This document shows, in pieces, positions 21,801 through 30,926 of a stretch of DNA of 64,000 nt. The notes below the pieces were generated by a model that was not told the DNA's origin, did not search any database, and saw only the letters and a program-made list of their open reading frames with translations. Every line of letters begins with the position of its first letter. Within the stretch, counting starts at the first letter, position 1. A program made the position numbers and the translations under genes. Source of the stretch: Dipteris shenzhenensis (lineage: Eukaryota; Polypodiophyta; Polypodiopsida; Gleicheniales); assembly GCA_047967505.1 (NCBI GenBank), contig CM106539.1; one strand, 5' to 3'.

Positions 21801-23086
21801 TGGTTCTGTGAATAGATACAAGGCAAGATTAGTTGTCAAGGGGTATGCACAGACATATGGCATTGATTATGAAGAAACTTTCAACCTGGCTACAAGGATG
21901 GCAACCGTAAGAGCAGCCATTGCTATGGCTGCATCAAAGGGATGGTCTTTACATCAGATGGATGTAAAGAGTGCCTTCTTGCATGGTGATTTGCAAGAAG
22001 AGGTCTTTATGGAGCAGCCAGCAGGTTATGTTCATGCTACTCATCCTGAGTTTGTTTGCAGGTTGAAGAAAGCCTTGTATGGCTTGAAGCAAGCACCTAG
22101 AGCATGGTCTGACAAGATAGGACAGTATCTTGTCACTATTGGCTTTCAGCTTTCCAAGGCAGATTTCTCACTCTATGTGAGAAAAACAGAGAAAGGGATT
22201 ATGCTGCTGGTCATTTATGTTGATGATTTGATCATCACAGGTGATAGTGATGAAGATATCCTTCATGTGAAAATGCTATTGAGGCAGAAGTTTGAGATGA
22301 AGGATTTGGGAGAGCTGTGTTATTTCTTGGGCATTAAGGTGATTAGATCACCAAGTGGGATGTACAGACGCATAGTAGGAAGTTTGATTTACATGACTAT
22401 TACCAGGCTAGATTTGAGCTATGCTATTGGGTTGGTAAGTCAGTTTATGTAGGCTCCAAGGAAACCGCATTTGGATGCGGCTAGACGCATACTCAGGTAT
22501 GTGAAGTCCACATTGCAGTATGGACTATTTTATGAGGCTGGGGTTCGGATACAGTTGCATGGATACACTGATGCTGATTGGGCTGGTAGTATTTCTGATA
22601 GGCGATCTACCAGTGGATATGTGTTCTCTTTTGGGAGTGCTGCAGTCACTTGGAGCAGCAAGAAACAGCCTACAGTTGCCTTGTCGAGCACAGAGGCTGA
22701 GTACAGGGGTGCAGCAATGGCTGCATGTGAGGTAGCTTGGTTGCATAAGCTACTCTATGATATGCATCAGTCTACAGATGGCAGATGGGCCGGTTGTCAT
22801 TTATTGTGACAACATGAGTAGTATACATTTGGCAAAGAACCCAGTCTTTCATGCCAGAACAAAGCACATTGAGGTGCATTACCACTATGTGCGGGAGAAG
22901 GTTTTACTAGGTCTTATTGATCTAGTTTATGTCAGCACAGAGGATCAGGTAGCTGACATATTCACGAAAGCATTGGGCACAGAGAAGCTGCACAAGTTCA
23001 GAGACCTGCTTGGTGTGCAGGATTTGGGATTGAGCTCGAGGGGGAGTGTTGAGATATCGAGCTCCACTCAAGATATGCCAGGGTGA
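18836..23086 (+). pseudogene. Copia-1 gag-pol polyprotein, broken
   Basis: The domains are in copia order. Gag (ERLDKSNFQAWKFRMTNF) has a Gly/Arg-rich stretch and a CCHC knuckle CYYCGKMGHMAKDC (about 19675-19718). The protease motif is WYVDSGASNHMTGH (about 19868). Integrase has HKRIGHVN, CEACQFGKQ, HSDVW and LRSDGGGEY. Reverse transcriptase has QMDVKSAFLHGDL and LLVIYVDDLIITG (about 22210). RNase H has [10 protein letters not shown] and [10 protein letters not shown]. Breaks: TAG at 20114, TGA at 20318, a frameshift near 20940, TGA at 21772 (from Trp), TAG at 22450, and a frameshift near 22780 caused by a 7-base duplication of CAGATGG. Compared with Copia-4, roughly 50 codons are missing between the YFLGI and RRIVGSLIYM segments (about 22355). 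Not functional. Confidence 0.95.
23037..23046 (+). other. Copia-1 polypurine tract
   Basis: GAGGGGGAG directly before the right LTR; the site where plus-strand synthesis starts. Confidence 0.8.
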
Positions 23087-23399
23087 CCGTTGTGTACTTA
23101 TGTCACCGACTTGTTAGCTGGAGATGCGGTTGGTACACCGCCCATGAATAATAGCTGGATGACAGCTATCCTTATCTACACTAGTTCATGGCTCAGTTAG
23201 TATGCCACCTTAGTTAGTTGAGTTTGGTTTGAGACCCACATATAGGGTACTTCTATTTCTTTGTACTTGAGTTCTTTTGGCTTACACAACTAAGAAGAGG
23301 AAAACTATTTTCAGCCTCCACCTTTGTGTGTATTCCCCCAATTGTTTATGTGAGAACGCCGCAAGTGAGACTCCTTCCCTCTCTCCCACTATCTTCACA
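23047..23399 (+). repeat. Copia-1 right LTR
   Basis: 353 bp, about seven differences from the left LTR. Confidence 0.95.
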
Positions 23400-23404
23400 C
23401 TTGG
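23400..23404 (+). repeat. Copia-1 target-site duplication, right
   Basis: CTTGG, identical to 17949-17953. Confidence 0.95.
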
Positions 23405-24921
23405 CACTGCCTAGATCATGAATATAATGAGCTAGGCCTGACATTTTGCGAAACCCAACCTGCCTGCTTCCACTTGATCTCTGGAGGAATGTGTCATCCT
23501 CAATTTGTAGCTGCCACATATCAAAGGATTGGAGTGAGACAATACACAACCTACAAAAACAAAGTTAAGCAGAAGTCAAAGTATTTGATTTGAAGTACCT
23601 TCTCATTTTCATCAACAACAAGCAGTTCATCTTTCCAAAGATTTATCCCTCTCCCCTCTTGTCCAGCCTCTTCTTTAGGCTTTTCTGTGTATAGTGCTGA
23701 GAGATTCATAGTTTCCTGTGTGAGCTGGAAGGCAGCTTCATCTGGCTCTTGGAACTTTTCAGCCTCTTTGAAACAAAATGAAAGGGCCTCTACAGGATCA
23801 AAAATTGTTTCCAAAGCCAGTAGTGAATGGTCATCCTCTATGCCGACCTCCTTGTCAAGCCTTGAAGCCTGGGCAATAAGGGAAATGGCATAGTCCTCCC
23901 TCAAATTGAACATAAACTCTATATCATGGAGGAAAACATAATCCTTTCCACCAATCAACACACTTGGAAGCATGGGCACTGCATAGTTGCTGCTCTGAAC
24001 ATCAAAATCTTCAACTGGCTCTGCTCCCCTCAGAGTTTTTGTCCTCAGTTGAACAAGGTCAAGAGCAGCCACTTGCAGCCCCTCATCCTGAAGGTTGATA
24101 TCTTCTTCTTGCTCTGCCATTTCTGTGACCAAAGAAACATCCTCCTTTTCCTCTGCTTCAGATGTGTCTTCTTCTTCTATTTCCTACCCTTGTTCATCCA
24201 AAGACTCCTGACTGAAGACAATGTACATAAGAAATGCCATGCTTTCCTCCAGCACTCTGCACTTTCTGGTGTGCAAAGTACAGTTGAATTTATATTGATC
24301 AGGCAGGCTATCAAATCTTCTATTCACATGGTACCTCAGCCTGTCATTGGAGACAATATGATTTATATGCACAAAAACCTTTTCTCCTTCCACAATTCTT
24401 CCTGCATCTGTCAGTTCTTTGAAGGTATCCCAATAGTCTGAAAGAAAATCTTTGTGCTGCTCCAGTATAGAGCTCATTGTGAACTCCATGTTGAAAATAC
24501 TGTGGTATATATGGAAGTTACTCTGAGCCTTACATTTATGAAGAAACTCAAATAGGAGCAAATCTGGAGAATTGTCCTCTTCTGGTTCCATTTGTTTTTT
24601 GATGGAAGAATCAGCACTCTGCTCCAGTCTCTTCTTTTTGCCTGTTCAAAAACTTATATACTATGAATTCTATATGCTGACATATGCAATCAGTGAATGC
24701 ATTGTATATCACCAGATAATTCCTTCATAACATCTCGTGACTCACCTGGTGATTGCTGTGGTCTAATAATAGCAGTAGAAAAGTCCAGCTTCCTCTTGAA
24801 AGGTGGGGCCTGGGAGCCAGCTGTTCCAAAGCAAAAACATTTCTCATCATCAAGGAAGATTTCCACAGGGCTAAAGATAGCAAATTAATGAGATAGAAGT
24901 GAGAACCAAATCAGACACAGG

Positions 24922-24993
24922 AATTTGCAGCAAAACGCGATGGGAGACCATTTGGAAAATATAAAGCACTCTCCTCGCATTTTGTTGCAAATT
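24922..24993. promoter_or_regulatory. Paired inverted motif, copy 1
   Basis: AATTTGCAGCAAAACGCGA (24922-24940) faces TCGCATTTTGTTGCAAATT (24975-24993); half-sites are 53 bp apart start to start. Candidate binding site for an element-encoded protein. Confidence 0.65.
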
Positions 24994-25127
24994 CTCCAGT
25001 TCTGTTCATGTGCATGTCAAATCAAACACTAGGTTCATCTCAGTGATTCCTGGACACTATGATCTCATATGCAAGAGAAATGCTGGAGCTGAGTGAAACT
25101 TTTCATGAGGAATGTGTCAACAACAGG

Positions 25128-25199
25128 AATTTGTAGCAAAATGCGATATGGGCTATTTAGAGATATATAAACCACTCTCCTCGCATTTTGTTGCAAATT
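25128..25199. promoter_or_regulatory. Paired inverted motif, copy 2
   Basis: AATTTGTAGCAAAATGCGA (25128-25146) faces TCGCATTTTGTTGCAAATT (25181-25199); 53-bp spacing. Confidence 0.65.
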
Positions 25200-25333
25200 C
25201 TCAAGTTCTGTTCATGTGCATGTCAAATCAAGCACTTGGTTCATCTCAGTGATTCCTGGACATTATGATCTCATATGCAAGAGAAATAATGGAGCTAAGT
25301 GAAACTTTTCATGAGGAATGTGTCAACAACAGG

Positions 25334-25405
25334 AATTTGCAGCAAAATGCGATATGGGCTATTTAGAGAATTATAAACCACTCTCCTCGCATTTTGTTGC
25401 AAATT
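25334..25405. promoter_or_regulatory. Paired inverted motif, copy 3
   Basis: AATTTGCAGCAAAATGCGA (25334-25352) faces TCGCATTTTGTTGCAAATT (25387-25405); 53-bp spacing. Confidence 0.65.
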
Positions 25406-25880
25406 TCTAGTTTCTATTCATATCCATCTCCAATCTAATTCCTGGGTGATTTACCACATTCTTGGATAGTATAAATTGAAATTGTAACAAGAAGGATGGA
25501 GCTGAGTGAAGACATTTGGACATAAAAAATCCAATGGATGGAAGAAATATATGTTAAAAAACATTGAAACCAATCTAGAATTCTGACCTTTTTTTTCCTT
25601 TTCCATGCTGATGGAGTTGCACTAGTAAATCTCCTGCTCTTTCTCTAGCTTGAACTTTGCACTCTAGGTAACCTGGAGATCTGGCAGTAGTAGTAGTCTT
25701 TAGGCAGGTTGCAGTCTGGATGGAGTGTGCTGGGTAGGAAAGGATCAGAGAGAAGGAAATGGAAGATGCGAGGGTCGTGGCAGGGATGAAAGATTGGGAG
25801 GCAGGGGAGGGAAGAGTGGTTGTGGTATTGATTATGAAATCATGAATGGCACAAGTTCCAAGGCATAAAGTGTACTTTCA

Positions 25881-25929
25881 CACGTGCCAAATTTCAAACT
25901 CCAAGAGATCTGGGTCCCATCCACACGTG
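25881..25929 (+). promoter_or_regulatory. Two CACGTG G-boxes upstream of the H3-Ulp1 gene
   Basis: CACGTG at 25881-25886 and 25924-25929, the second inside CACACGTGTG. G-boxes are common in plant promoters. A TTTTATACC sequence follows at about 25980 and could be the TATA element. Confidence 0.4.
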
Positions 25930-26416
25930 TGGGATTTAGAAGATGCCTTATTTGTATTTGCACTTATTTGTGGTATCCTGTTTTATACCTCTTGCCCTCC
26001 AGTCTCTGCTCTCTTGCCTCCCTACCTCCATACTCTGCAACATCAGCATCCTGTCTAGCAGCACAGGTTCATCCTCAGCACAGGTTACTCATCAGCAGCA
26101 CCAGCAGCACAGCACATCCACAGATAGATTCCAGGTCAGTAACAATGGGTTCTCCCCTTACTCTCTGCAATCTTCTTGCCTACAATAGAAAAAATCCATC
26201 CTGCATGGAAATGCATAGACTCAAGTCAAGACAGAGAAATCACTGTAGGAATGCAGATCTTCAAGTGTGATATTTGCATGTGAGGGTAAAACTGTACTTA
26301 TGGGTTCTCCCTTCAGTCTGTGCACACTTCTTGCCTTCCATAGACTCAATCCATCCTGTATGGTTATGCAAACACCTTCAAATGACTGAAGGCATATTCC
26401 AGCATGCTACCTCATG

Positions 26417-26487
26417 AATTTGCAGCAAAACGCGAGGAGAAGGCCTTAGGAATTTCAAACAGCTAAAATCGCGTTTTGTTGCAAATA
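26417..26487. promoter_or_regulatory. Paired inverted motif, copy 4
   Basis: AATTTGCAGCAAAACGCGA (26417-26435) faces TCGCGTTTTGTTGCAAATA (26469-26487); 52-bp spacing. Confidence 0.6.
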
Positions 26488-26641
26488 TTGAAATATTGCT
26501 TCATCAACCCCTGTCATTCTGGTTTTGTGACTTCCTTAGCTATCCATAGCTGTAATCTTCTTGCATAAACTCCATTCATACTGTATTTAGTTGTAGAGAT
26601 AGAGAAATCACTGTAGGAATGCACTAGCATGTCATTTCAAA

Positions 26642-26704
26642 AATTTGCAGCAAAATGCGCTGTTTGAAATTTCAAACTGCTCATATCGCATTTTATTGCA
26701 AATT
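26642..26704. promoter_or_regulatory. Paired inverted motif, copy 5
   Basis: AATTTGCAGCAAAATGCGC (26642-26660) faces TCGCATTTTATTGCAAATT (26686-26704); 44-bp spacing, about 107 bp before the H3-Ulp1 ATG. Confidence 0.6.
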
Positions 26705-26810
26705 TCTCTATATGGCTTCGTCCACCCCTGTGATTGCCTTTTCTTTGTTAAAACATGTTCTCCATGTCTGTGATCTCTTTCCAATCGTTTGTATGCAGTT
26801 TTTCAGAGTG

Positions 26811-28910
26811 ATGGCAAGAACCAAGTCAACTGCAAGGAAAGTTGGCAAAGGGCCAGGGCTTGTAGCAACAGCAGCTGGGGCAGGTACCAAGAAATTTAGT
26901 GTGCCTCCAAAGGGAAGAGCTGCACATGGCAGGAAGGGTAAGCCAATGAGCCTGCTCAAGCAAAAGGCCAAAAGATTGAATCATGGTGCAGATGTGCTAA
27001 GGGAGATCAGGAGGCAACAGAAAGCTATAGGCTTTGCAATACCCAAGGCACCCTTTCAAAGACTGGTGAGAGAAATTTGTGACAGTTGGAACCTTGGGTT
27101 CAGGTGGAATAGAACTGCCATTCTTTCCTTACAGGAAATGGCAGAGGATTACTTGGAGAAATATTTTGAAGATGCAATGCTTGTAGCAGCCCATGCTCAC
27201 AGGGTGACTTTGATGGCCAAAGACTTCAACACTTTGTCCAGAGTGAGATGGAGGTATGACAAGCTTGTTCATCCTGTGGAATGGTAGGACATCAAAATGA
27301 GAGACATATTGCTAATTCCACCTACAAGGAAGTTGAAGGTTGATGAGGTAAAGGTTGTTGAGGTAACACACTCAAAGAACACCAGAGGGAAGGCTGCTTA
27401 TGAGGACTCACTGAAGTAACAAATAAAAGAAACAAAATCTGTTATAGATGTGGAGACTGGAAAGAAGGAGCTATAGATACATAGAAGGTTGAAGGAGCTG
27501 GGCCCTGATGTAGTTGTTCATATTGAGGATGAAGTTTCAGTGAATGATTTTGACTTGACAAAACAATGCTTAGCAGCATTGGCTCATAAGAATGAGTATT
27601 GCTCAGATACTATCATTCTTGCAATGCTCTAGTAAGTGTCTATTATTTTACATTTTTTGCAAATCAATCCTCCTTGTACCTCCTTTATAACCTACCCTAA
27701 TTATTTTTTGATCCTATGCAGCATGATGAGAAGCTGGCTTCACCCCTCTGTACAGCATACAGTCCATATTATTGATCCTACCATTTCTTCTAAATTAAGA
27801 AATGCAAAGGAGACTCCCATGAGTATTTCCAGCTGGTTCAAACACTGCAATTTTGAAGTAATTGATGTTTTGCTACTTCCATACCATAGCAGGTATGTGG
27901 GTGACTACTTCTTTTAAGATTCTTCTTTAAGATTGGGAACTCTTGTAGCCTTTGATTTCCTTATGCTTTTTTCCTTATGCAGTGACCACTGGAGTTTTGT
28001 TTCTATTGACATCCAGCAGAAGCAATGCTTTCTATTCAACTCTCTAAAAAACACACACAGAGAGCTGAAATTGTAAGTGCTGTGTGTGCTTTTTGAACTT
28101 AAAACTTCATTATTTTGATATCATACTAACTAAATTATACATATTGCAGTTGTATTAGAAGGCTTTTAGATGCATTGGATCACTGTCCTCCAAATGTCTC
28201 TCTTTTGGATTCAATAGAGCCAATAAGTCTAGAGGTAAAAAGTCTATTAAATGCTATGTCTTTGATTTTATTGAATAATTTTGTTTTGTGCTGATGCTAA
28301 CAGTTTCTAACATATCTTTCTAACTGTACAGACACCACAACAAAATGATTCAAGTAGCTGTGGATGGAGAGTGCTAATCAATGCAAAATATATACTTTCA
28401 AGCTACTTTGAGAAGGAACAGCCAAACCTTGTAAGGAAAAATACTTTTCATTTAGCTTGAAGATAATTCATAATGATACAAAGTGTTCTAAATTATCCTC
28501 TACCATTGCAGATGAAAGAGGATAGCTTCAGCTCCAACTATGTACATAATTTTAGAGCTCATACAATTTGGAGGTTTTTGAGCTATGCCTCCCCCAAACC
28601 TATTGTACCAGCTACTTTGGAGCTGGGTGAAAGCTCTAAAGTACAAGAAGGTGTCATACACCTTGATGCCACAGATGAAGCACCTAATGTTGAGGACCAA
28701 AAGCCATAGGAGCAATCACATAGTGGTGAGGACGAGCAGACACAGGAGCAAAGACGTGCTGCTGATGTTGTTGAGGAGAAGGTGGAGAAGCAGCAAAGAG
28801 ATGCTCCTCGGGCAGTGGAGGAGATAGGATGGAGCACAGACAGGATGGAGCAGCAGAGAAAAGATCCTCCAAAAAATGTAGAGCAGCCTCTGGATCAAGC
28901 TGTACATAAA
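26811..28910 (+). pseudogene. Histone H3-like / Ulp1 (C48 peptidase) fusion gene of element G, with four nonsense codons
   Basis: Six exons join in phase: 26811-27631, 27722-27892, 27983-28072, 28150-28234, 28332-28430 and 28512-28910, 555 codons with stop. Residues 1-158 are H3-like: tail ARTKSTARK keeps the K4 and K9 context; VLREIRRQQK, PFQRLVREI, FEDAMLVAAHAHRVTLM and AKD align with the H3 fold without gaps, though the tail is 14 residues longer. From about residue 245 a SUMO-protease (Ulp1/SENP) domain follows: DHW with His333, FNSL with Asn350 where the catalytic Asp should be, PQQNDSSSCGW with Gln393 and Cys399. The His-17-Asp-49-Cys spacing equals that of yeast Ulp1. The C-terminal exon is charged and Gln/Glu-rich. 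Stops lie at 27285 (TAG), 27417 (TAA), 27474 (TAG) and 28707 (TAG), each one C-to-T change from Gln. A short H3-like protein of 158 residues could still be made. Function unknown. Confidence 0.75.
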
Positions 28911-28997
28911 TAGAAAATGGATGTCAGAAATATGTTCTACATATTTAACTAAACAGTTCTGTACAAAATCTTACTTGATTGAATACAAAACCTTTGT

Positions 28998-30437
28998 TTA
29001 TGGAGTCTGTGTTATCTCAATTTTTAAATTTTCGATGTCTTTGCATTTTATTGAGCTCTCTCTTCTTTTGAGTAACTGCAAAAAAGCAATATGAATCAGA
29101 GTGGTAAATTAAACTAATAGCAATGCTTAATGAGACTAGGATAAATCAGATGGTGTACCTTTCTGTTGTTGTAGATAAATAAAAAGTCGTTTGAGATAGA
29201 ACCTTCTGTCTCAAACAGAATGTTAGTGTGCAATTGAGCTAGGGAGCAACATTCTCTTAATGAGATATTGACTAGCACATCACCATTCTCAACAACATCA
29301 ATATCAATAAGTTTATTTTCTGTACCAAAAGACTCTTCATCTTGATCCATTGGGACTAGCTTTGTGCCTAGCATTCGACTGCGCTTGTAATAAAAAGAGA
29401 AAATAAAATTTTGTGATGCAACCATGTACTTTAGTTGCATAGAAGGTTGGACAACCTCACAAAACACTGAACTACATGTCTTCTTATCCCAATCTTTATC
29501 CAAAAATTGTGGCATGCATGCCGAATTTGTTGCTTTAACTGTGAACACTGTTTTTGAAACCTTCACTGGAAAGGTATTAAACAAGTCCACAAAAACTGTG
29601 AGAGGCATGCATAAAGAAATTTTTACTATCCTAGTGGCAATATTGGGCCTCAAAGCTTTTTGTACTTCTGTAAAAAGCTTCGCCCTATATGCCTCTGTAA
29701 CACTAGAATGTGGGTGAGGCCAATCCACTAAATTCCACGCCGGAAGGTCTTGTTTTATTAATACACCATGTGTGTTAGCTTTGTCCAGCAACTGATAAAA
29801 ATGATCAGTAAAAAATATACCCGATTGAGCTAGCTCTGTTGCACATCGACCTTGGTATTGTTGTTCTCCTATCGATCCATGCAAAACATCTATAAATCCC
29901 AGAATAGAATCGATGTTTTGCCATGTCTCATACGATGAAGGATATAAATCTAAAATAAAACAACACAAGAATGTCAATAAGCTAAGAGAGAAAGATTCAT
30001 CTTAAAAATCCATACACCTCGTAAAGAAAAAAACCACAATAGAAAAATATACAATTAGGCCTGTGTTGCGGAAGATTTTTTGGATAGTCTCGCAAGACAA
30101 GTTCTTTATGCATGTACACGTGCTGAATCAAAACTTCTTTCATAGATATCTTCCCTTTGGTGATTTTAAAATCTCGTACTCTTCCCTTCCACGACGCCAA
30201 GAAAATGTTTTTTGTCTGGGGTCTTTTTCTTTTGCTAGGTTGCATGAGCACCCATGCTCCTTTTGAAACACTAAACCTTTCCCAAGTTCCTTCTATTTTG
30301 ACTGTACTTGAATTTTCTACCGACGAAATAGAAGAAGCAGGTCGACGGGGTAAGGATGTTTGGTATAATTCTGCCTTCGTAGCATTATCATCCACAGAGC
30401 GTCTTCCACAAGAACGGCCGTGGTTTTGGTTCACCAT
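28998..30437 (-). CDS. Gene C of element G: unknown multi-exon protein
   Basis: I do not recognise the family. On the minus strand an ATG at 30437-30435 in good context opens MVNQNHGRSCGRRSVDDNA, a basic, Ser-rich N terminus, followed by GTWERFSVSKGAWVLMQPSK and SWKGRVRDFKITKGKISM, which looks like a small folded domain. The second exon (about 29949-29159) has no stop and encodes PSSYETWQNIDSILGFIDVL, PAWNLVDWPHPHSSVTEAY, KALRPNIATRIVKISLCM and a C-terminal part NGDVLVNISLREC that could be a ubiquitin-like or PB1-like fold (weak impression). The exon ends before GTACAC and joins in phase to 29075-28998, ending IEITQTP. The exon 1-2 junction near 30018/29949 is not resolved: the best-looking donor is out of phase by one base. 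It converges with the H3-Ulp1 gene; the 3' ends are about 90 bp apart. Confidence 0.55.
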
Positions 30438-30894
30438 GGAGATTTTCTGAATCCGTAACAATAGCAAAGTAATGTAACTAAGATAACAATTTGAAGTTTC
30501 AAGAAAGAGAAAGTGGGCAGATAGACAGTTGACGAGAAACATCTTACTCTACGCCAAACAGGATCAAGGGAGCAGTTTTGGAAAAGAAAGGCTGCTGCAC
30601 AATGAGGCAATGGTGTAGAATGGTAGACCTTTCGCACGAAAGGCGGCACAACATTTGAAAGTTCAAAGGAAGGTGGAAGCGGGAAGGCCCTTGTCAGATA
30701 AAATGTCAGTTTAGATTCTATCTTCTTGTCCAAAGATCTTCTGAGAATAAAAAACCAATCTCCACATTAATGTAGCACGCTTGTACCTACATAAAGTATT
30801 GTTTCTTTTTTCTATTTTCTCTTATTTTCGTGAATTTTCAACGTTACGTTGGCCCTCTATTGATTGGTTGAGAGCTTATTTTTCCAAACTGTAA
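30438..30894 (-). promoter_or_regulatory. Promoter region of gene C up to the right terminus of element G
   Basis: An open stretch at 30733-30548 (FPLPPSFELSNVVPP) ends at a GTAAGA donor and might be an upstream coding or leader exon, but has no ATG. Otherwise AT-rich. Confidence 0.35.
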
Positions 30895-30926
30895 AAGGCC
30901 CCAAAATGAGCTCCCTTTTTTCCTAA
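30895..30926 (-). repeat. Element G right terminal inverted repeat
   Basis: Read on the minus strand: CATTAGGAAAAAAGGG then AGCTCATTTTGGGGCC, the partner of 14075-14106. Confidence 0.75.

Larger units (their letters stand above)
17954..23399 (+). mobile_element. Copia-1: full-length Ty1/copia LTR retrotransposon, decayed
   Basis: Two 353-bp LTRs (17954-18306 and 23047-23399) start TGTTGAGATATC and end CTTCACA. They differ at about seven positions, six of them transitions, so the insertion is fairly recent. A 5-bp duplication CTTGG flanks it. It has a primer-binding site at 18307 and a purine tract before the right LTR. It is nested in an exon of gene B of element G. Coding capacity is ruined by nonsense codons, frameshifts and an internal deletion. 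Confidence 0.96.
17501..24870 (-). pseudogene. Gene B of element G: unknown protein, split by Copia-1
   Basis: I do not recognise the family. On the minus strand an exon at 24870-24747 (contains PPFKRKLDFSTAI) ends at GTGAGT and joins in phase to 24641-23599. That exon begins KKRLEQSADSS and encodes an acidic, mostly soluble protein (MEPEEDNSPDLLLFEFLHKC; later LPSVLIGGKDYVFLHDIEF). A TAG at 24184-24186 interrupts it. The third exon (from 23550) runs into the Copia-1 insertion at the codon for Lys in HDLGSAK. On the other side (17948) the frame resumes exactly as ILIYHRQLSNNGEA and continues through LSWQKEKIILIERLSAIDIF to a Lys-rich tail ending near 17501. One junction (23599/23550) and a region near 17640 need a frame change, so the exon model there is uncertain. 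Upstream exons may exist towards 25.6 kb. A nuclear protein is plausible from the basic clusters. Confidence 0.5.
24914..25420 (+). repeat. 206-bp tandem repeat, about 2.5 units, carrying paired inverted motifs
   Basis: Three successive copies start AATTTGCAGCAAAACGCGA or a close variant at 24922, 25128 and 25334, exactly 206 bp apart. The units share blocks such as CTCCTCGCATTTTGTTGC, GTTCATGTGCATGTCAAATC and TTTTCATGAGGAATGTGTC. The array lies in the 5' region of gene B, between the divergent genes B and H3-Ulp1. Confidence 0.88.
26146..26704 (+). repeat. Degenerate tandem repeat in the leader of the H3-Ulp1 gene
   Basis: Units recur at about 26146, 26300 and 26530 with shared pieces GGGTTCTCCCTT, CTTCTTGCC and GAGAAATCACTGTAGGAATG. 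Two of the intervals contain paired inverted motifs. A GTCAGTAAC donor-like site at 26135 and the TTTTTCAG acceptor at about 26806 suggest that this block may lie in a 5' leader intron. Confidence 0.55.
14075..30926. mobile_element. Element G: large four-gene DNA element with terminal inverted repeats, superfamily unknown
   Basis: 14075-14106 and 30895-30926 are inverted repeats: 29 of 32 positions agree, core GGGAAAAAGGGAACTC then ATTTTGGG. If the repeat starts at GG, both sides are flanked by TA, a possible 2-bp target duplication. Inside are a transposase-like gene (14765-17119, plus), an unknown gene B (17501-24870, minus), an H3-Ulp1 fusion gene (26811-28910, plus) and an unknown gene C (28998-30437, minus). 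All have GT-AG introns. A copia element with its own CTTGG target duplication sits at 17954-23399; without it the element would be about 11.4 kb. That the four genes form one unit is inferred from their position between the repeats and their shared decay; a second copy would be needed to prove it. Confidence 0.62.

Noticed and set aside
24922-26704. CRISPR-like array from regularly spaced repeats
   Set aside because: The repeats are inverted pairs in a tandem duplication, the intervening sequences are also repeated, and the genome is a plant's.
26811-27287. The H3-like domain as a centromeric histone (CENH3)
   Set aside because: Loop 1 between the first two main helices has the same length as in ordinary H3, with no insertion typical of CENH3, and the tail keeps the ARTKSTARK start. 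The divergence is better explained by capture in a mobile element.
26811-28910. Reassigned or read-through TAG/TAA codons in the H3-Ulp1 gene
   Set aside because: The same Gln-to-stop changes occur in copia and CACTA genes of the window that also carry frameshifts, so general decay is the simpler explanation.
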